From Pelomonas sp. Root1444 (lineage in GTDB: Bacteria; Pseudomonadota; Gammaproteobacteria; Burkholderiales; Burkholderiaceae_C): a stretch of 64,000 bases of DNA. The notes beneath the pieces were generated by a model. The model had not been told where the DNA came from and made no database searches. It saw nothing but the letters and a program-made list of their open reading frames with translations. Both the position numbers and the translations under genes were made by a program. Numbering within the stretch: position 1 is the first letter of the stretch; the number at the start of each line of letters is the position of its first letter. The stretch spans positions 379,306 to 443,305 of the forward strand of contig NZ_LMFP01000003.1 in NCBI RefSeq assembly GCF_001426885.1, given 5' to 3'. Below are positions 24,337-32,927 of the stretch, one piece after another.

Positions 24337-25934
24337 GCGTGCTGCGCCGCGAGCTGCTGGCGCTGCTGGCGGCGTCTCCGACGGCGTGGGCGGCTGACTG
24401 TGCCGACGCGCCCGGCCAGCCCTACCTGCGGCCGTGCCAGCCGTGGCCCAAGGGCATCGAGGGACAGCGCAAGGCCGACATGGGCGATGGCCGCTATCTA
24501 AACCCCGTGCTGGCCGGCGACCGCCCGGACCCGTCGGTGCTGAAGGACGGCGACGACTACTACCTGACCCACTCCAGCTTCGAGGCCGTGCCAGGCCTGT
24601 TGATCTGGCATTCGCGCGACCTCGTCAACTGGCGGCCGGTGGCCAATGCGCTCCACGAGGCGGTGGGCAGCGTCTGGGCGCCGGACCTGTGCAAGCACGG
24701 TGGCCGCTATTACCTGTACCTGCCGGTCAAGGCCACGCCCAACGACATCCTCGTCATCTGGGCCGACCGCATCGAAGGCCCGTGGTCCAAGCCCGTGGCG
24801 CTGGGCCTGCCCAAGCACATCGACCCCACCCACGTCGCCGATGAAGACGGCCAGCGCTGGCTGTTCCTCAGCGGCGGCGACCGGGTGCGCCTCAGCGCCG
24901 ACGGCCTGAAGCTCGCCGGCCCCATCGAACACATCTACGACCCCTGGCGCTACCCGGACGACTGGGACGTCGAGAGCTTCTCGCCCGAGGGCCCCAAGAT
25001 GCTGCGCCACGGCGGCTGGTGGCACATGCTGCTGGCGGTGGGCGGCACCGCCGGGCCGCCCACCGGCCACATGGTCATCGCCGCGCGGAGCCGCACGCTG
25101 GACGGCCCCTGGGAGCAGGCGCCGCACAACCCGTTGATGCGCACGAAGTCGCCGCGCGAGCGCTGGTGGTCGCGTGGGCATGGCAGCCTGGCGCAGGGGC
25201 CGCGCGGCGACTGGTGGATGCTGTACCACGGCTACGAGAACAGCTTCCACACGCTGGGCCGGCAGATGCTGCTGGCGCCGGCGCGCTTCAGCGCCGACGG
25301 CTGGTTCCATGTCGACGCCGACGACGGCGCGCCGCTGCCCAAGCCCCAGGGTGGCGAGGCCGTGCCGCACGGCCTGGCGCTGTCGGACGACTTCGCGGGC
25401 GGCACGCTCAAGGCGCATTGGCAGTTCCTCAGCGGCAGTGGCCAGATGCGCCGCGTGCGCGTCGCCGGCGGCAAGCTGCACCTGGCCGCCACCGGCGCCA
25501 AGGGCCCGGGCGACAGCCCGCCACTGGGCTTCATCCAGGGCGACCCCGCCTTCGAACTGAGCTTCGACCTCGACTTCGACGAAGGCGTGCAGGCCGGCGT
25601 CGTCATGTTCTACAGCCCGCGCCTGTACGCCGGCATGGGCGCCAACGCCAAGAGCTTGCAGTTGCATCGCTACGGCCAGGACATCCGCGCCGTGCCCAAG
25701 CCCGACGGCATGGCGCGCAGCATGCAGCTGCGCCTCAGATGCGTGCGCCACGTGCTGACGCTCTACAGCCGCGCTGACGCCAGCCTACCGTGGAGCAAGT
25801 TCGCGGTGCAGATGGACGTGACCGGCTACCACCACAACACCGCAGGCGGCTTCGCCAGCCTGCGGCCCGCCGTCTACGCCGCAGGCCGCGGCGAGGCGCG
25901 CTTCTCGAACCTGCGCTATCGCGCTCTCGACTAG
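24333..25934 (+). CDS. Glycoside hydrolase family 43 protein
   Basis: A 533-residue secreted five-bladed propeller glycosidase. Signal peptide about 1-21. The three GH43 acidic residues are visible: Asp66 in RPDPSV (base), Asp164 in HIDPTH and Glu219 in SPEGPKM (acid). A C-terminal beta-sandwich (about 375-530, ALSDDFAGGTLKAHWQF onward) is as in many GH43 xylosidase and arabinofuranosidase relatives. In a pectin operon the likely targets are arabinan or galactan side chains, but the specificity is not readable. It overlaps the lyase gene by four bases and is followed nine bases later by dctP. Confidence 0.9.
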   Translation: MSVLRRELLALLAASPTAWAADCADAPGQPYLRPCQPWPKGIEGQRKADMGDGRYLNPVLAGDRPDPSVLKDGDDYYLTHSSFEAVPGLLIWHSRDLVNWRPVANALHEAVGSVWAPDLCKHGGRYYLYLPVKATPNDILVIWADRIEGPWSKPVALGLPKHIDPTHVADEDGQRWLFLSGGDRVRLSADGLKLAGPIEHIYDPWRYPDDWDVESFSPEGPKMLRHGGWWHMLLAVGGTAGPPTGHMVIAARSRTLDGPWEQAPHNPLMRTKSPRERWWSRGHGSLAQGPRGDWWMLYHGYENSFHTLGRQMLLAPARFSADGWFHVDADDGAPLPKPQGGEAVPHGLALSDDFAGGTLKAHWQFLSGSGQMRRVRVAGGKLHLAATGAKGPGDSPPLGFIQGDPAFELSFDLDFDEGVQAGVVMFYSPRLYAGMGANAKSLQLHRYGQDIRAVPKPDGMARSMQLRLRCVRHVLTLYSRADASLPWSKFAVQMDVTGYHHNTAGGFASLRPAVYAAGRGEARFSNLRYRALD

Positions 25935-25943
25935 GAGACACGC

Positions 25944-26903
25944 ATGAAGAAACGCCTGACCCTGCTGGCCGCCGCGCTGCTCAGCCCCAGCGTGTGGGCG
26001 CTGGAGCTGAAGTCCGCCGACGTGCACAACAGCGACGATTACCCCACCGTCGTCGCCGTCAAGCACCTGGGCCAGCTGCTCGCCAAGAGCAGCGGCGGCG
26101 CGCTGACGGTCAAGGTCTTCAACAAGGGCGCACTCGGCAGCGAGAAGGAGACCATCGACCAGGTCAAGCTCGGCGCGCTGGCGATGACGCGCGTCAACCT
26201 CGCGCCGCTGACGGCCATGTGCCCCAAGACGCTGGTACCGTCCCTGCCCTTCCTGTTCCGCGACACGGCCCACATGCGGCGCGCCTTCGACGGCCCGCCC
26301 GGCGAGGAGATCCTCAAGGCCTGCGAGCACCAGGGCATGGTCGGCCTGGCGCTGTACGACTCCGGCGCACGCTCGGTCTACGCGCGCAAGCCCATCAAGA
26401 CGCTGGCCGACATGAAGGGCCTCAAGATCCGCGTGCAGCAGACCGACCTGTGGGTGTCGGCGATGACGGCGCTGGGCGCCAACCCCTCGCCCATGCCCAT
26501 CGGCGAGGTCTACACGGGCCTGAAGACCAGCCTCATCGACGCCGCCGAGAACAACGTGCCGAGCTACGAGGGCTTCCGCCATTTCGAGGCCGCCAAGTTC
26601 TACAGCCGCACCGAGCACTCGATGACGCCCGAGGGGCTGTTCATCAGCAAGCGCATCTGGGACAAGCTGACGCCCGACCAGCAAAAGCAGCTGCGCGAGG
26701 CCGCCAAGGCCTCGGTCGCCGTCGAGCGCGAACGCTGGGACGCGCAGGAGGCCAAGGCCCTGGCCACCGTGAAGGCCGCCGGCGCCCAGATCGTCGAGCC
26801 CGACCGCGAGCCTTTCCGTCAGGCCGTGCAGCCGGTCATCGCCAAGTTCGTCAACACGCCGGAGCTGCAGGCGCTGCTGAAGTCCATCCAGAACGTCAAA
26901 TGA
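25944..26903 (+). CDS. TRAP transporter substrate-binding protein (DctP type)
   Basis: A 319-residue periplasmic binding protein with a signal peptide (about 1-17, ending VWA). DctP features: [24 protein letters not shown] in pieces, [10 protein letters not shown] with the carboxylate-binding arginine, and [24 protein letters not shown] before ATG 25944 supports the start. The permease genes follow directly. Since it sits with KDG kinase and a lyase, its ligand is probably a uronate or unsaturated galacturonide, as for other TRAP systems of this class. Confidence 0.92.
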   Translation: MKKRLTLLAAALLSPSVWALELKSADVHNSDDYPTVVAVKHLGQLLAKSSGGALTVKVFNKGALGSEKETIDQVKLGALAMTRVNLAPLTAMCPKTLVPSLPFLFRDTAHMRRAFDGPPGEEILKACEHQGMVGLALYDSGARSVYARKPIKTLADMKGLKIRVQQTDLWVSAMTALGANPSPMPIGEVYTGLKTSLIDAAENNVPSYEGFRHFEAAKFYSRTEHSMTPEGLFISKRIWDKLTPDQQKQLREAAKASVAVERERWDAQEAKALATVKAAGAQIVEPDREPFRQAVQPVIAKFVNTPELQALLKSIQNVK

Positions 26904-27394
26904 CGGCCTATACCAAGCTGTGCGCGGCGCTGTCGCGCTGGTCGCTGCGCGCGGCCGTGCTGGGGCTGGTCGTGCTGGTGGTCTGCGTGCAATGGCAGGT
27001 CATCGGCCGCTACCTGTTCAACGACTCGCCGACCTGGACCGAACCGGTCGCGCTGCTGCTGGTGCTCTACATCACGGCGCTGGCCGTGGCGGTGGGTGTG
27101 CGCGACGCCGGCCACCTGGGCATGGAGTCGCTGGTCGTGCTGCTGCCCCAGGCGGCGCAACGCGTGGCGGAGGCGCTGATCCACGCCTGCGTGCTCGCGT
27201 TCGCCGTGCTGATGGCCTATGCGGGCTGGGAGTGGCTGACGCTCAAGTGGGCCGAGCCCAAGCCCATGCTGGGCGTGCCCGAGGGGCTGGACTACCTGCC
27301 GCTGGTCATTTCCGGCGCCTTGATCGTGTTGTTCTGCATCGAGCACCTGATCGCGCTGTGGCGCGGTCAAACCGTAGAAGAAGCCGGGATCTGA
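26900..27394 (+). CDS. TRAP transporter small permease (DctQ type)
   Basis: A 164-residue inner-membrane protein with four predicted helices (about 15-35, 47-65, 85-105 and 127-150). [18 protein letters not shown] is the typical DctQ block after the first helix. It overlaps the binding-protein gene (ATGA) and ends one base before the large permease gene. Confidence 0.9.
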   Translation: MTAYTKLCAALSRWSLRAAVLGLVVLVVCVQWQVIGRYLFNDSPTWTEPVALLLVLYITALAVAVGVRDAGHLGMESLVVLLPQAAQRVAEALIHACVLAFAVLMAYAGWEWLTLKWAEPKPMLGVPEGLDYLPLVISGALIVLFCIEHLIALWRGQTVEEAGI

Positions 27395-27395
27395 C

Positions 27396-28700
27396 ATGGA
27401 GGGAATGGAACTCTGGATCATGTGCGGCAGCTTCGTGCTGCTGCTGCTTCTCGGCGTACCGGTCGCGTTCGCCATCGGCCTGTCATCCGTCGCCACGGTG
27501 CTGGCGGCCGACCTGCCGATGGCCATCGTCTTCCAGAAGATGGTGGGCGGCATGCAGGTGTTCAGCTTCCTCGCCATCCCGTTCTTCATCTTTGCCGGCG
27601 AGCTGATGCTGCACGGCGGCATCGCCGAGCGCATCGTCAACTTCGCCAACCGGCTGGTGGGCCATGTGCGCGGCGGGCTGGGCATGAGCAACGTGCTGGG
27701 CTGCACGCTGTTCGGCGGCGTGGCCGGCTCGCCGCTGGCCGACGTGTCGGCGATGGGCTCGGTGATGATCCCGCTGATGAAGCGCGAGGGCTACGACGCC
27801 GACTACGCGGTGAACGTGACGACGCACGCCGCGCTGGTCGGCGCGCTGATGCCCACCTCGCACAACCTCATCATCTACGTGCTGGCCACGGCCGGCATCG
27901 CGGCGGTGAGCGTGTTCAACCTCATCCTGGCGGCACTGATCCCGGCGCTGCTGCTGACGCTGGCCAACCTCGTCGCGGCCTACACGGTGGCCGTCAGGCG
28001 CGGCTACCCGACGCACGGCGCCTTCCCCGGCTGGGGCGCGGTGTTCTCGGCCTTCCTCGCGGCGCTGCCGGGCTTGCTGGTCATCGCCATCATCCTGGGC
28101 GGCATCCTGAGCGGCGTGTTCACGGCCACCGAGTCGGCCGCCACGGCCGTCTGCTGGGCGCTGCTGGTCACGGGCCTGGCCTACCGCAGCTTGAGCTGGA
28201 AGGGCTTCCTGGCCGCCTGCGCCAAGGCCTGCAAGACCACCGGCATCGTGCTGCTGCTGATCGGCATCTCGTCGGCCTTCGGCTACTTCCTGGCGCTGTA
28301 CGAGGTGCCGCAGAAGACCGGCGAATGGCTGGAGCAGATGAGCGGCAACACGCCCTGGCTGATCTTCCTGTGGGTGAACGTGCTGCTGTTCCTGCTCGGC
28401 ACCTTCCTCGACATGGCGGCCACCATCCTGATCTGCACGCCCATCTTCCTGCCCATCTGCATGAAGGCCGGCATGGACCCGACACAGTTCGGCATCGTCA
28501 TGCTGCTGAACTGCGCGCTGGGCCTGAACACGCCGCCCGTGGGCAGCACGCAGTTCGTCGGCTGCGCGATCGGCGGCGTCAGCGTGGGCCAGGTCATGCG
28601 TTCGATCGCCCCGTTCTACGGCGCGCTGCTGGCCACGCTGCTGGCCGTGACCTACATCCCGGCGCTGTCGCTCGCGCTGCCGGCATGGGTTGCTCAGTAG
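27396..28700 (+). CDS. TRAP transporter large permease (DctM type)
   Basis: A 434-residue permease with about 12-13 hydrophobic segments and the DctM family blocks FLAIPFFIFAGELM, GMSNVLGCTLFGGVAGSPLAD (in pieces) and LNTPPVGS. The sodium-driven subunit imports the ligand delivered by the DctP protein. It is the last gene of the kdgK operon. Its 3' end overlaps by seven bases the convergent solute-binding protein gene on the minus strand, so there is no room for a separate terminator between them. Confidence 0.94.
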   Translation: MEGMELWIMCGSFVLLLLLGVPVAFAIGLSSVATVLAADLPMAIVFQKMVGGMQVFSFLAIPFFIFAGELMLHGGIAERIVNFANRLVGHVRGGLGMSNVLGCTLFGGVAGSPLADVSAMGSVMIPLMKREGYDADYAVNVTTHAALVGALMPTSHNLIIYVLATAGIAAVSVFNLILAALIPALLLTLANLVAAYTVAVRRGYPTHGAFPGWGAVFSAFLAALPGLLVIAIILGGILSGVFTATESAATAVCWALLVTGLAYRSLSWKGFLAACAKACKTTGIVLLLIGISSAFGYFLALYEVPQKTGEWLEQMSGNTPWLIFLWVNVLLFLLGTFLDMAATILICTPIFLPICMKAGMDPTQFGIVMLLNCALGLNTPPVGSTQFVGCAIGGVSVGQVMRSIAPFYGALLATLLAVTYIPALSLALPAWVAQ

Positions 28701-29464
28701 CCGGGGTAGCGCGCCAGCACCTGGCCCCACTCGGCCAGCTGGCGCGCCCGCTGCAGCCCCTGGTTCAGGCGCTGCAGCAGGTCGGGCCGCTGCGCCAGCG
28801 TGGGCCGGCCGACGAAGACATGCACCGGGCTGACGGCCAGCTCCAGCACCATCTCCACCGCCTCGCCCGGCTCGCGCGCGGCGCGATACAGCAGCGTGGC
28901 CGGGTCGTCGATGACGTAGTCCACGCGCCGCCCGCGCAGGGCCGACAAGGTCACGTCGTTGGCGTGCAGCAGCACCAGCAGCCGCGCCAGCTCCGGGTCC
29001 TCCAGCTCGCGGCGCACGGTCGCCGGGAAGGCCACGCCGCGGATCATGCCGAGCTTGACCGCGCGGCCTTTCAAGTCCGCCAGGCGCCGCGGCGGCGACC
29101 TGCCGCCCGCCAGGCCCAGCAGGGCCACCCGTTCGTTGCGATAGGCGTGCGTGAACTCCCCGAAGGCCAGGCGCTCCGGCGTCGGCGTGGCCGACGGCAC
29201 CAGGTCCAGCTGGCCCTGCGCAACGTCCGCCATCTGCCGCACCCAGGGCCGGCGCAGCCACTGCAGGCGCTCGCGGCTGGCGCGGGCCATCAGCTCCAGC
29301 AGCTCCACATCCAGGCCTTGCGGCGGCTCGGCCCCGCCGACGATCTGGAACGGCGGATAGTCGCTGCAGCCGATGCGCAGCGGTGCCCTCTCCTCGCTCC
29401 AGGCCCGGCCGGCCCCGGGCAGGGCCAGCGGCAGCAGGGCGGCATGGCGGCGGCGCAACGACAT
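28694..29464 (-). CDS. Periplasmic solute-binding protein (SBP_bac_3-like), orphan
   Basis: A 256-residue exported protein with a short basic N-terminus (SLRRRH) and signal peptide. It has the amino-acid-type binding fold: IGCSDYPPFQIVGG, GLDVELLELMARASRE and GQLDLVPSATPTPER. No ABC permease is next to it. Unlike the flanking genes it is on the minus strand and convergent with dctM. It resembles in type the orphan binding protein at 20777-21538. Role unknown. Confidence 0.8.
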   Translation of the reverse strand: MSLRRRHAALLPLALPGAGRAWSEERAPLRIGCSDYPPFQIVGGAEPPQGLDVELLELMARASRERLQWLRRPWVRQMADVAQGQLDLVPSATPTPERLAFGEFTHAYRNERVALLGLAGGRSPPRRLADLKGRAVKLGMIRGVAFPATVRRELEDPELARLLVLLHANDVTLSALRGRRVDYVIDDPATLLYRAAREPGEAVEMVLELAVSPVHVFVGRPTLAQRPDLLQRLNQGLQRARQLAEWGQVLARYPGY

Positions 29465-29511
29465 CGCCCGACTCTCTCACAGCGCGGGCGCCTTCGCAGC
29501 CCCCGACGACC

Positions 29512-30606
29512 ATGACAGCGCGCCGCAGACAGCTGCTCGCCGCCCTGGCTGCCTGGCCCCTGCTGGCCCGCGCCGACGCGCTGGACGACGCGCTCGCCGC
29601 ACTGCAGCGCCGCTGGCGCCCAAGCCTGGCCTGGCGGCCCGACCCGGCCTGGCGCACCGAGGCGCTGGCCACCGCGCGCCGCCTGGTGCTGCTGCCCGGC
29701 GACGACGGCAGCGCCTTCGCCACCGAGGTGCTGGGCGAGCAAGACCGCGGCGGCCACACCGCCCAGGCGCTGACGCTGCGCGGCGCGCTCGGCGACCGCG
29801 TGCCCGCTCTCTATCTGCGCCCCAAGGGCGACGGCCCGCACCCGGCCGTCGTCGTCATGCACGACCACGGCGCACGCTTCGACATCGGCAAGGAAAAGCT
29901 GGTCCGCCCACTGACCGCCAGCCCGTCCGCCGAGGCCTGGGTGCAGCGCTACTACGGCGGCACCTTCGTGGGCGACACGCTGGCGGACGCGGGCTTCGCC
30001 GTCCTTGCCATCGACGCCCTCGGCTGGGGCGAGCGCGGCCGCCCCGGCTTCGCGCGCGACGACCAGCAGGCGCTGGCCAACCACCTGATGCAGCTGGGCC
30101 ACAGCTGGGCCGGCCTCATCGCCAGCGACGACTTGCGCAGCCACCGCTGGCTGCGCGAACGGCCCGAGGTGGATGCGAAGCGCGTGGCCGTGCTCGGCTT
30201 CTCGATGGGCGCCCTGCGCGCCTGGCAGCTTGCCGCCGTCTGCGAAGACGTGTCGGCCTGCGTGGCCGCGCACTGGATGTGCACGCGCGAAGGCCTGCTG
30301 CGCGCCGGCGAACACACGCTGCAGGGGCAGTCCGCCTTCAGCATGGCGCACCCCGGGCTGGCGGCGGTGCTGGACCACCCCGACGTGGCCGCACTGATCG
30401 CGCCGCGGCCGCTGCTGCTGTTCGGCTCGCCGGACGACAAGCTGTTCCCGTGGGATGCGGCGCAGGCGGCGTGGTCGCAGCTGGGTCGCGCCTGGCGGCA
30501 GCACGGCGCGGACAGCCGCCTCACGACGCAAGCAACGGCCGGTGGTCACCGCTTCGACGTGGAGCAACAGCAGGCCGCAACCCACTGGCTGCGCCGCGCC
30601 GCCTGA
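29512..30606 (+). CDS. Alpha/beta hydrolase, probable carbohydrate esterase
   Basis: A 364-residue secreted hydrolase with signal peptide (about 1-22). The nucleophile elbow is GFSMGA. The Asp is likely in SPDDKLFP and the His in GGHRFD, in correct order for a serine alpha/beta hydrolase of the dienelactone-hydrolase/acetyl-esterase type. VVVMHDHGARFDIGKEK is a typical oxyanion-side block. Location beside the pectin operon suggests removal of acetyl or feruloyl groups; substrate not proven. It diverges from the minus-strand binding protein gene across 47 bases. Confidence 0.8.
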   Translation: MTARRRQLLAALAAWPLLARADALDDALAALQRRWRPSLAWRPDPAWRTEALATARRLVLLPGDDGSAFATEVLGEQDRGGHTAQALTLRGALGDRVPALYLRPKGDGPHPAVVVMHDHGARFDIGKEKLVRPLTASPSAEAWVQRYYGGTFVGDTLADAGFAVLAIDALGWGERGRPGFARDDQQALANHLMQLGHSWAGLIASDDLRSHRWLRERPEVDAKRVAVLGFSMGALRAWQLAAVCEDVSACVAAHWMCTREGLLRAGEHTLQGQSAFSMAHPGLAAVLDHPDVAALIAPRPLLLFGSPDDKLFPWDAAQAAWSQLGRAWRQHGADSRLTTQATAGGHRFDVEQQQAATHWLRRAA

Positions 30607-30628
30607 GCGGTGTTGCGAAGACCGCTCA
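30604..30628. terminator. Hairpin over the esterase stop codon
   Basis: TGAGCGGT (30604-30611) and ACCGCTCA (30621-30628) form a perfect 8-bp stem that includes the TGA stop. No clear T tract follows, so termination by this hairpin alone is uncertain. Confidence 0.4.
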
Positions 30629-30667
30629 GTATCATCGAACCACAGCAACTGCACCGAGGTTCCCGAC

Positions 30668-30994
30668 ATGCCTGGGCTCATCAAGACATGGGGCATCGCC
30701 CTGCCGCTGGCCCTGCTGTGCAGCCTGGCGGCCGCCGCACCAACCGAGCCCGCCGGCGCCGAGCCGACGGTCGTTGACCACGTCGGCAACTCCGTCAAGC
30801 ATGGCGTCGAGCGCGCCGCCAGCGCCACCGAGCGCGGCGTGAAGAAGGCCGCCCATGCGGTGGGCCGCACGGCGTCGGCCACGGCCCATGGCGTGGGGCG
30901 CGCTGCCTCCGCGACCGGCAATGCTGTCGAGCGCACGGCACGCAAGATCGGCCTGCCGACGTCGTCGGCCTCGTCCGCTTCCGCGTCGCAATGA
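30668..30994 (+). CDS. Small exported protein with 11-residue amphipathic repeats
   Basis: A 108-residue protein with a signal peptide (about 1-24). Ala/Val/Lys/Arg/His-rich repeats of about 11 residues follow (GVERAASATER, GVKKAAHAVGR, GVGRAASATGN), then a Ser/Ala tail. Such 11-mers form amphipathic helices, as in LEA-like or apolipoprotein-like proteins, and the basic charge could bind an acidic polymer. I do not recognise the family. It lies just past the pectin block 1 esterase on the same strand, so a link to polygalacturonate is possible but only a guess. Confidence 0.68.
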   Translation: MPGLIKTWGIALPLALLCSLAAAAPTEPAGAEPTVVDHVGNSVKHGVERAASATERGVKKAAHAVGRTASATAHGVGRAASATGNAVERTARKIGLPTSSASSASASQ

Positions 30995-31021
30995 CGGCCC
31001 GGCGACCGCACTGACCTCCGC

Positions 31022-31561
31022 ATGCCCTTCATCGGCACGTTGCGCACCTGGCACGACGACCGCGGCTTCGGCTTCATCGCGCCGACGCATGGCGGCGCGG
31101 AGGTCTTCGTGCACATCAGCGCCTTCCCACGCGATGGCAGCCGGCCGACGCAGGGCGAACAACTCCGCTACGAACTCGGCCGCGGCAAGAACGGCGAGGT
31201 GCAGGCCGTCGGCGTGACACGGCTGGCCGTCGGCACGCCGCCCCCGCCCCGGCGCGACAGCCGCCCGGCGCCTCGCAGCCGCTGGCCGCTGCTGGTGGTC
31301 ATCGTGGCACTCGGCTTCGCCGCGGTGTGGGGCTACGGCAAGCTGCGTCCACCCGCGACGACTCCGGCCGTCGCACCGCAGCCTCTGGCCGCGCCGGAAG
31401 TGGCCGCGCCCAGCGGCGGTTTCCGCTGTGACGGCCGCCAGCATTGCTCGCAGATGACCTCGTGCGCCGAGGCGACGTTCTTCCTGAAGCACTGTCCCGA
31501 CGTCAAGATGGACGGCAACCACGACGGCGTGCCTTGCGAGCAGCAGTGGTGCGGCAGATGA
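31022..31561 (+). CDS. Cold-shock domain, membrane helix and excalibur domain protein
   Basis: A 179-residue protein of three parts. Residues 1-70 are a cold-shock (nucleic-acid binding) domain with GTLRTWHDDRGFGFIAP (RNP1-like) and VFVHISAF (RNP2-like). About 88-107 is one membrane helix. About 134-178 is an excalibur calcium-binding domain with the Cys pattern and DGNHDGVPCEQQWC. It places an RNA- or ssDNA-binding domain in the cytoplasm and a calcium site outside. The order is known from scattered proteobacterial proteins, but its role is not established. Confidence 0.82.
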   Translation: MPFIGTLRTWHDDRGFGFIAPTHGGAEVFVHISAFPRDGSRPTQGEQLRYELGRGKNGEVQAVGVTRLAVGTPPPPRRDSRPAPRSRWPLLVVIVALGFAAVWGYGKLRPPATTPAVAPQPLAAPEVAAPSGGFRCDGRQHCSQMTSCAEATFFLKHCPDVKMDGNHDGVPCEQQWCGR

Positions 31562-31675
31562 CCGCCTTGACAGCGCGCATGCGGGCGTTGCACCTGAACT
31601 TCATGAAGGACCAACCATGGGCGCCGCGAGTACTGCCACGTCGATTCGCTCGGCGCTAGCGGCCAAGGACCAGCC

Positions 31676-32002
31676 ATGGACATGCTTGCCGTTTTCACCA
31701 CCGTCTCCAGCAACGACGAGGCCGAGGTGCTGGCCCGCGCCGCCGTTGAACGGCGACTGGCGGCCTGCGTGCAGGTCGAGGCCATCCACAGCACCTATCG
31801 CTGGCAAGGCGCCATCGCCAGCGAACCGGAAGTGCGCCTGATGTTCAAGACCAGCCGGGCGCTATATCCCGCGCTGGAGGCGACGCTGAAGTCCCTGCAC
31901 CCCTATGCGGTGCCCGCGATCTTTGCGCTGCCAGTGGTGGAGGCCTCGGCCGAGTACGAGGCCTGGATGGAAGACGCTATCGGCACGGGCCCGGCCGAGT
32001 GA
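31676..32002 (+). CDS. cutA: CutA1-like divalent cation tolerance protein
   Basis: A 108-residue soluble protein of the CutA1 family: AVFTTVSSNDEAEVLARAAVERRLAACVQ in pieces, STYRWQGAI and HPYAVPAIFALPV, at normal family length. Members form trimers like PII proteins; the copper-tolerance role is disputed. AAGGA six bases before ATG 31676 supports the start. Its stop overlaps a possible 41-residue gene. Confidence 0.92.
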   Translation: MDMLAVFTTVSSNDEAEVLARAAVERRLAACVQVEAIHSTYRWQGAIASEPEVRLMFKTSRALYPALEATLKSLHPYAVPAIFALPVVEASAEYEAWMEDAIGTGPAE

Positions 32003-32127
32003 TGCCGCGCCTTGTCATCGTGATCGCGACGTCAACCGTCGTGGCCGTTGCCGGTCTGGGCGCGCTGATGGCCTCGCGTCGTCGTTGGCAGCTTGCTGGC
32101 GATGCCTCGCGCCAGCTGTGGCGTTGA
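32002..32127 (+). CDS. Possible 41-residue membrane protein
   Basis: Begins by TGATG overlap with cutA. It starts MPRLVIVIATS, has a hydrophobic stretch of about 20 residues (VIVIATSTVVAVAGLGALMA in part) and ends with a basic tail ending QLWR. The overlap suggests coupling to cutA. Coding status is not certain. Confidence 0.35.
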   Translation: MPRLVIVIATSTVVAVAGLGALMASRRRWQLAGDASRQLWR

Positions 32128-32158
32128 GCCAGCGGCGCGGGCCGGCTGTTGAGCCGCC

Positions 32159-32920
32159 TCAGGGCGCCAGCGTCCTCGCGTTCGCAAGCTCCGGCTTGAG
32201 CTTCACCAGCCCTTCCATCACCTGCTCCGAGAAGAACGCCGCGCCCTTGGGCCCCAGGTGCGTGCGGTCGAAGCGCGGCGGTGCCTCGGCCAGTGTGTCG
32301 GCGCCGTCCTGGCCCATCGCCGCGACGGCGGCGTGGCTGATGGCGTTCAGGTCCAGCACCGGCACGCCTTGCTCGGCGCCGAGCTTGATGAGGCTTTCGG
32401 CCCACGGTCGCAGGTCGTTGCCCAGTTCGCCGTTCTTGAAAGTGCGACGGGTCAGCGGCGTGACCAGCACGACCTCGCCGCCGGCGGCCTTCACATCCTG
32501 CACATAGCCCGTCATGTTCGGGCCGAACTCGGTGGCGAGGTCGGTGGAGCGGCCGGGCTTGCCGGGTTGGTCGTTGTGGCCGAACTGGATCAGCACCAGG
32601 GTCTTCTGCCTGGCTGGCCCGCCCTCGTTGAGCAGCGCCAGCACCGTGGCCCACAGGCCTTCGGCGCGGAAGCTCTTGCTGGAGCGGCCACCGCGTGCGA
32701 GGTTGATGCAGGCGACCTGCTGGAAGCGCGCGCACAGCGCGTTGCCGTAGCCGCTGCGCGGCGCCATCGTGGAGTCGCCCACGAGGATGAGGCGCGGGCC
32801 GGTGGCGACGTTGGCGGTGGTTTCGCCGGTTCGCGTGGCGGAGGCCGCGGGCGCGGGTGATGTCTGGGCCGTGGCGGTGCCGAGCACCGAGCAGAGCAAG
32901 AGGGGCAGGAGTTGCTTCAT
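32159..32920 (-). CDS. Rhamnogalacturonan acetylesterase-like, CE12 (SGNH hydrolase)
   Basis: A 253-residue secreted esterase. Signal peptide about 1-19. SGNH blocks: VGDSTMA (Ser50), a glycine block near NLARGGRSS, GHND (Asn116) and DRTHLG (Asp218, His221), as in CE12 enzymes that deacetylate rhamnogalacturonan or pectin. It starts seven bases after the pectate lyase stop and closes the minus-strand pectin operon. Removing acetyl groups would open pectin to the lyases. Confidence 0.88.
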   Translation of the reverse strand: MKQLLPLLLCSVLGTATAQTSPAPAASATRTGETTANVATGPRLILVGDSTMAPRSGYGNALCARFQQVACINLARGGRSSKSFRAEGLWATVLALLNEGGPARQKTLVLIQFGHNDQPGKPGRSTDLATEFGPNMTGYVQDVKAAGGEVVLVTPLTRRTFKNGELGNDLRPWAESLIKLGAEQGVPVLDLNAISHAAVAAMGQDGADTLAEAPPRFDRTHLGPKGAAFFSEQVMEGLVKLKPELANARTLAP

Positions 32921-32927
32921 GGCGTGA

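Noticed and set aside
27483-29759. Long minus-strand open frame opposite dctM and across the binding protein gene
   Set aside because: Shadow frame; real genes with clear families occupy both strands here.
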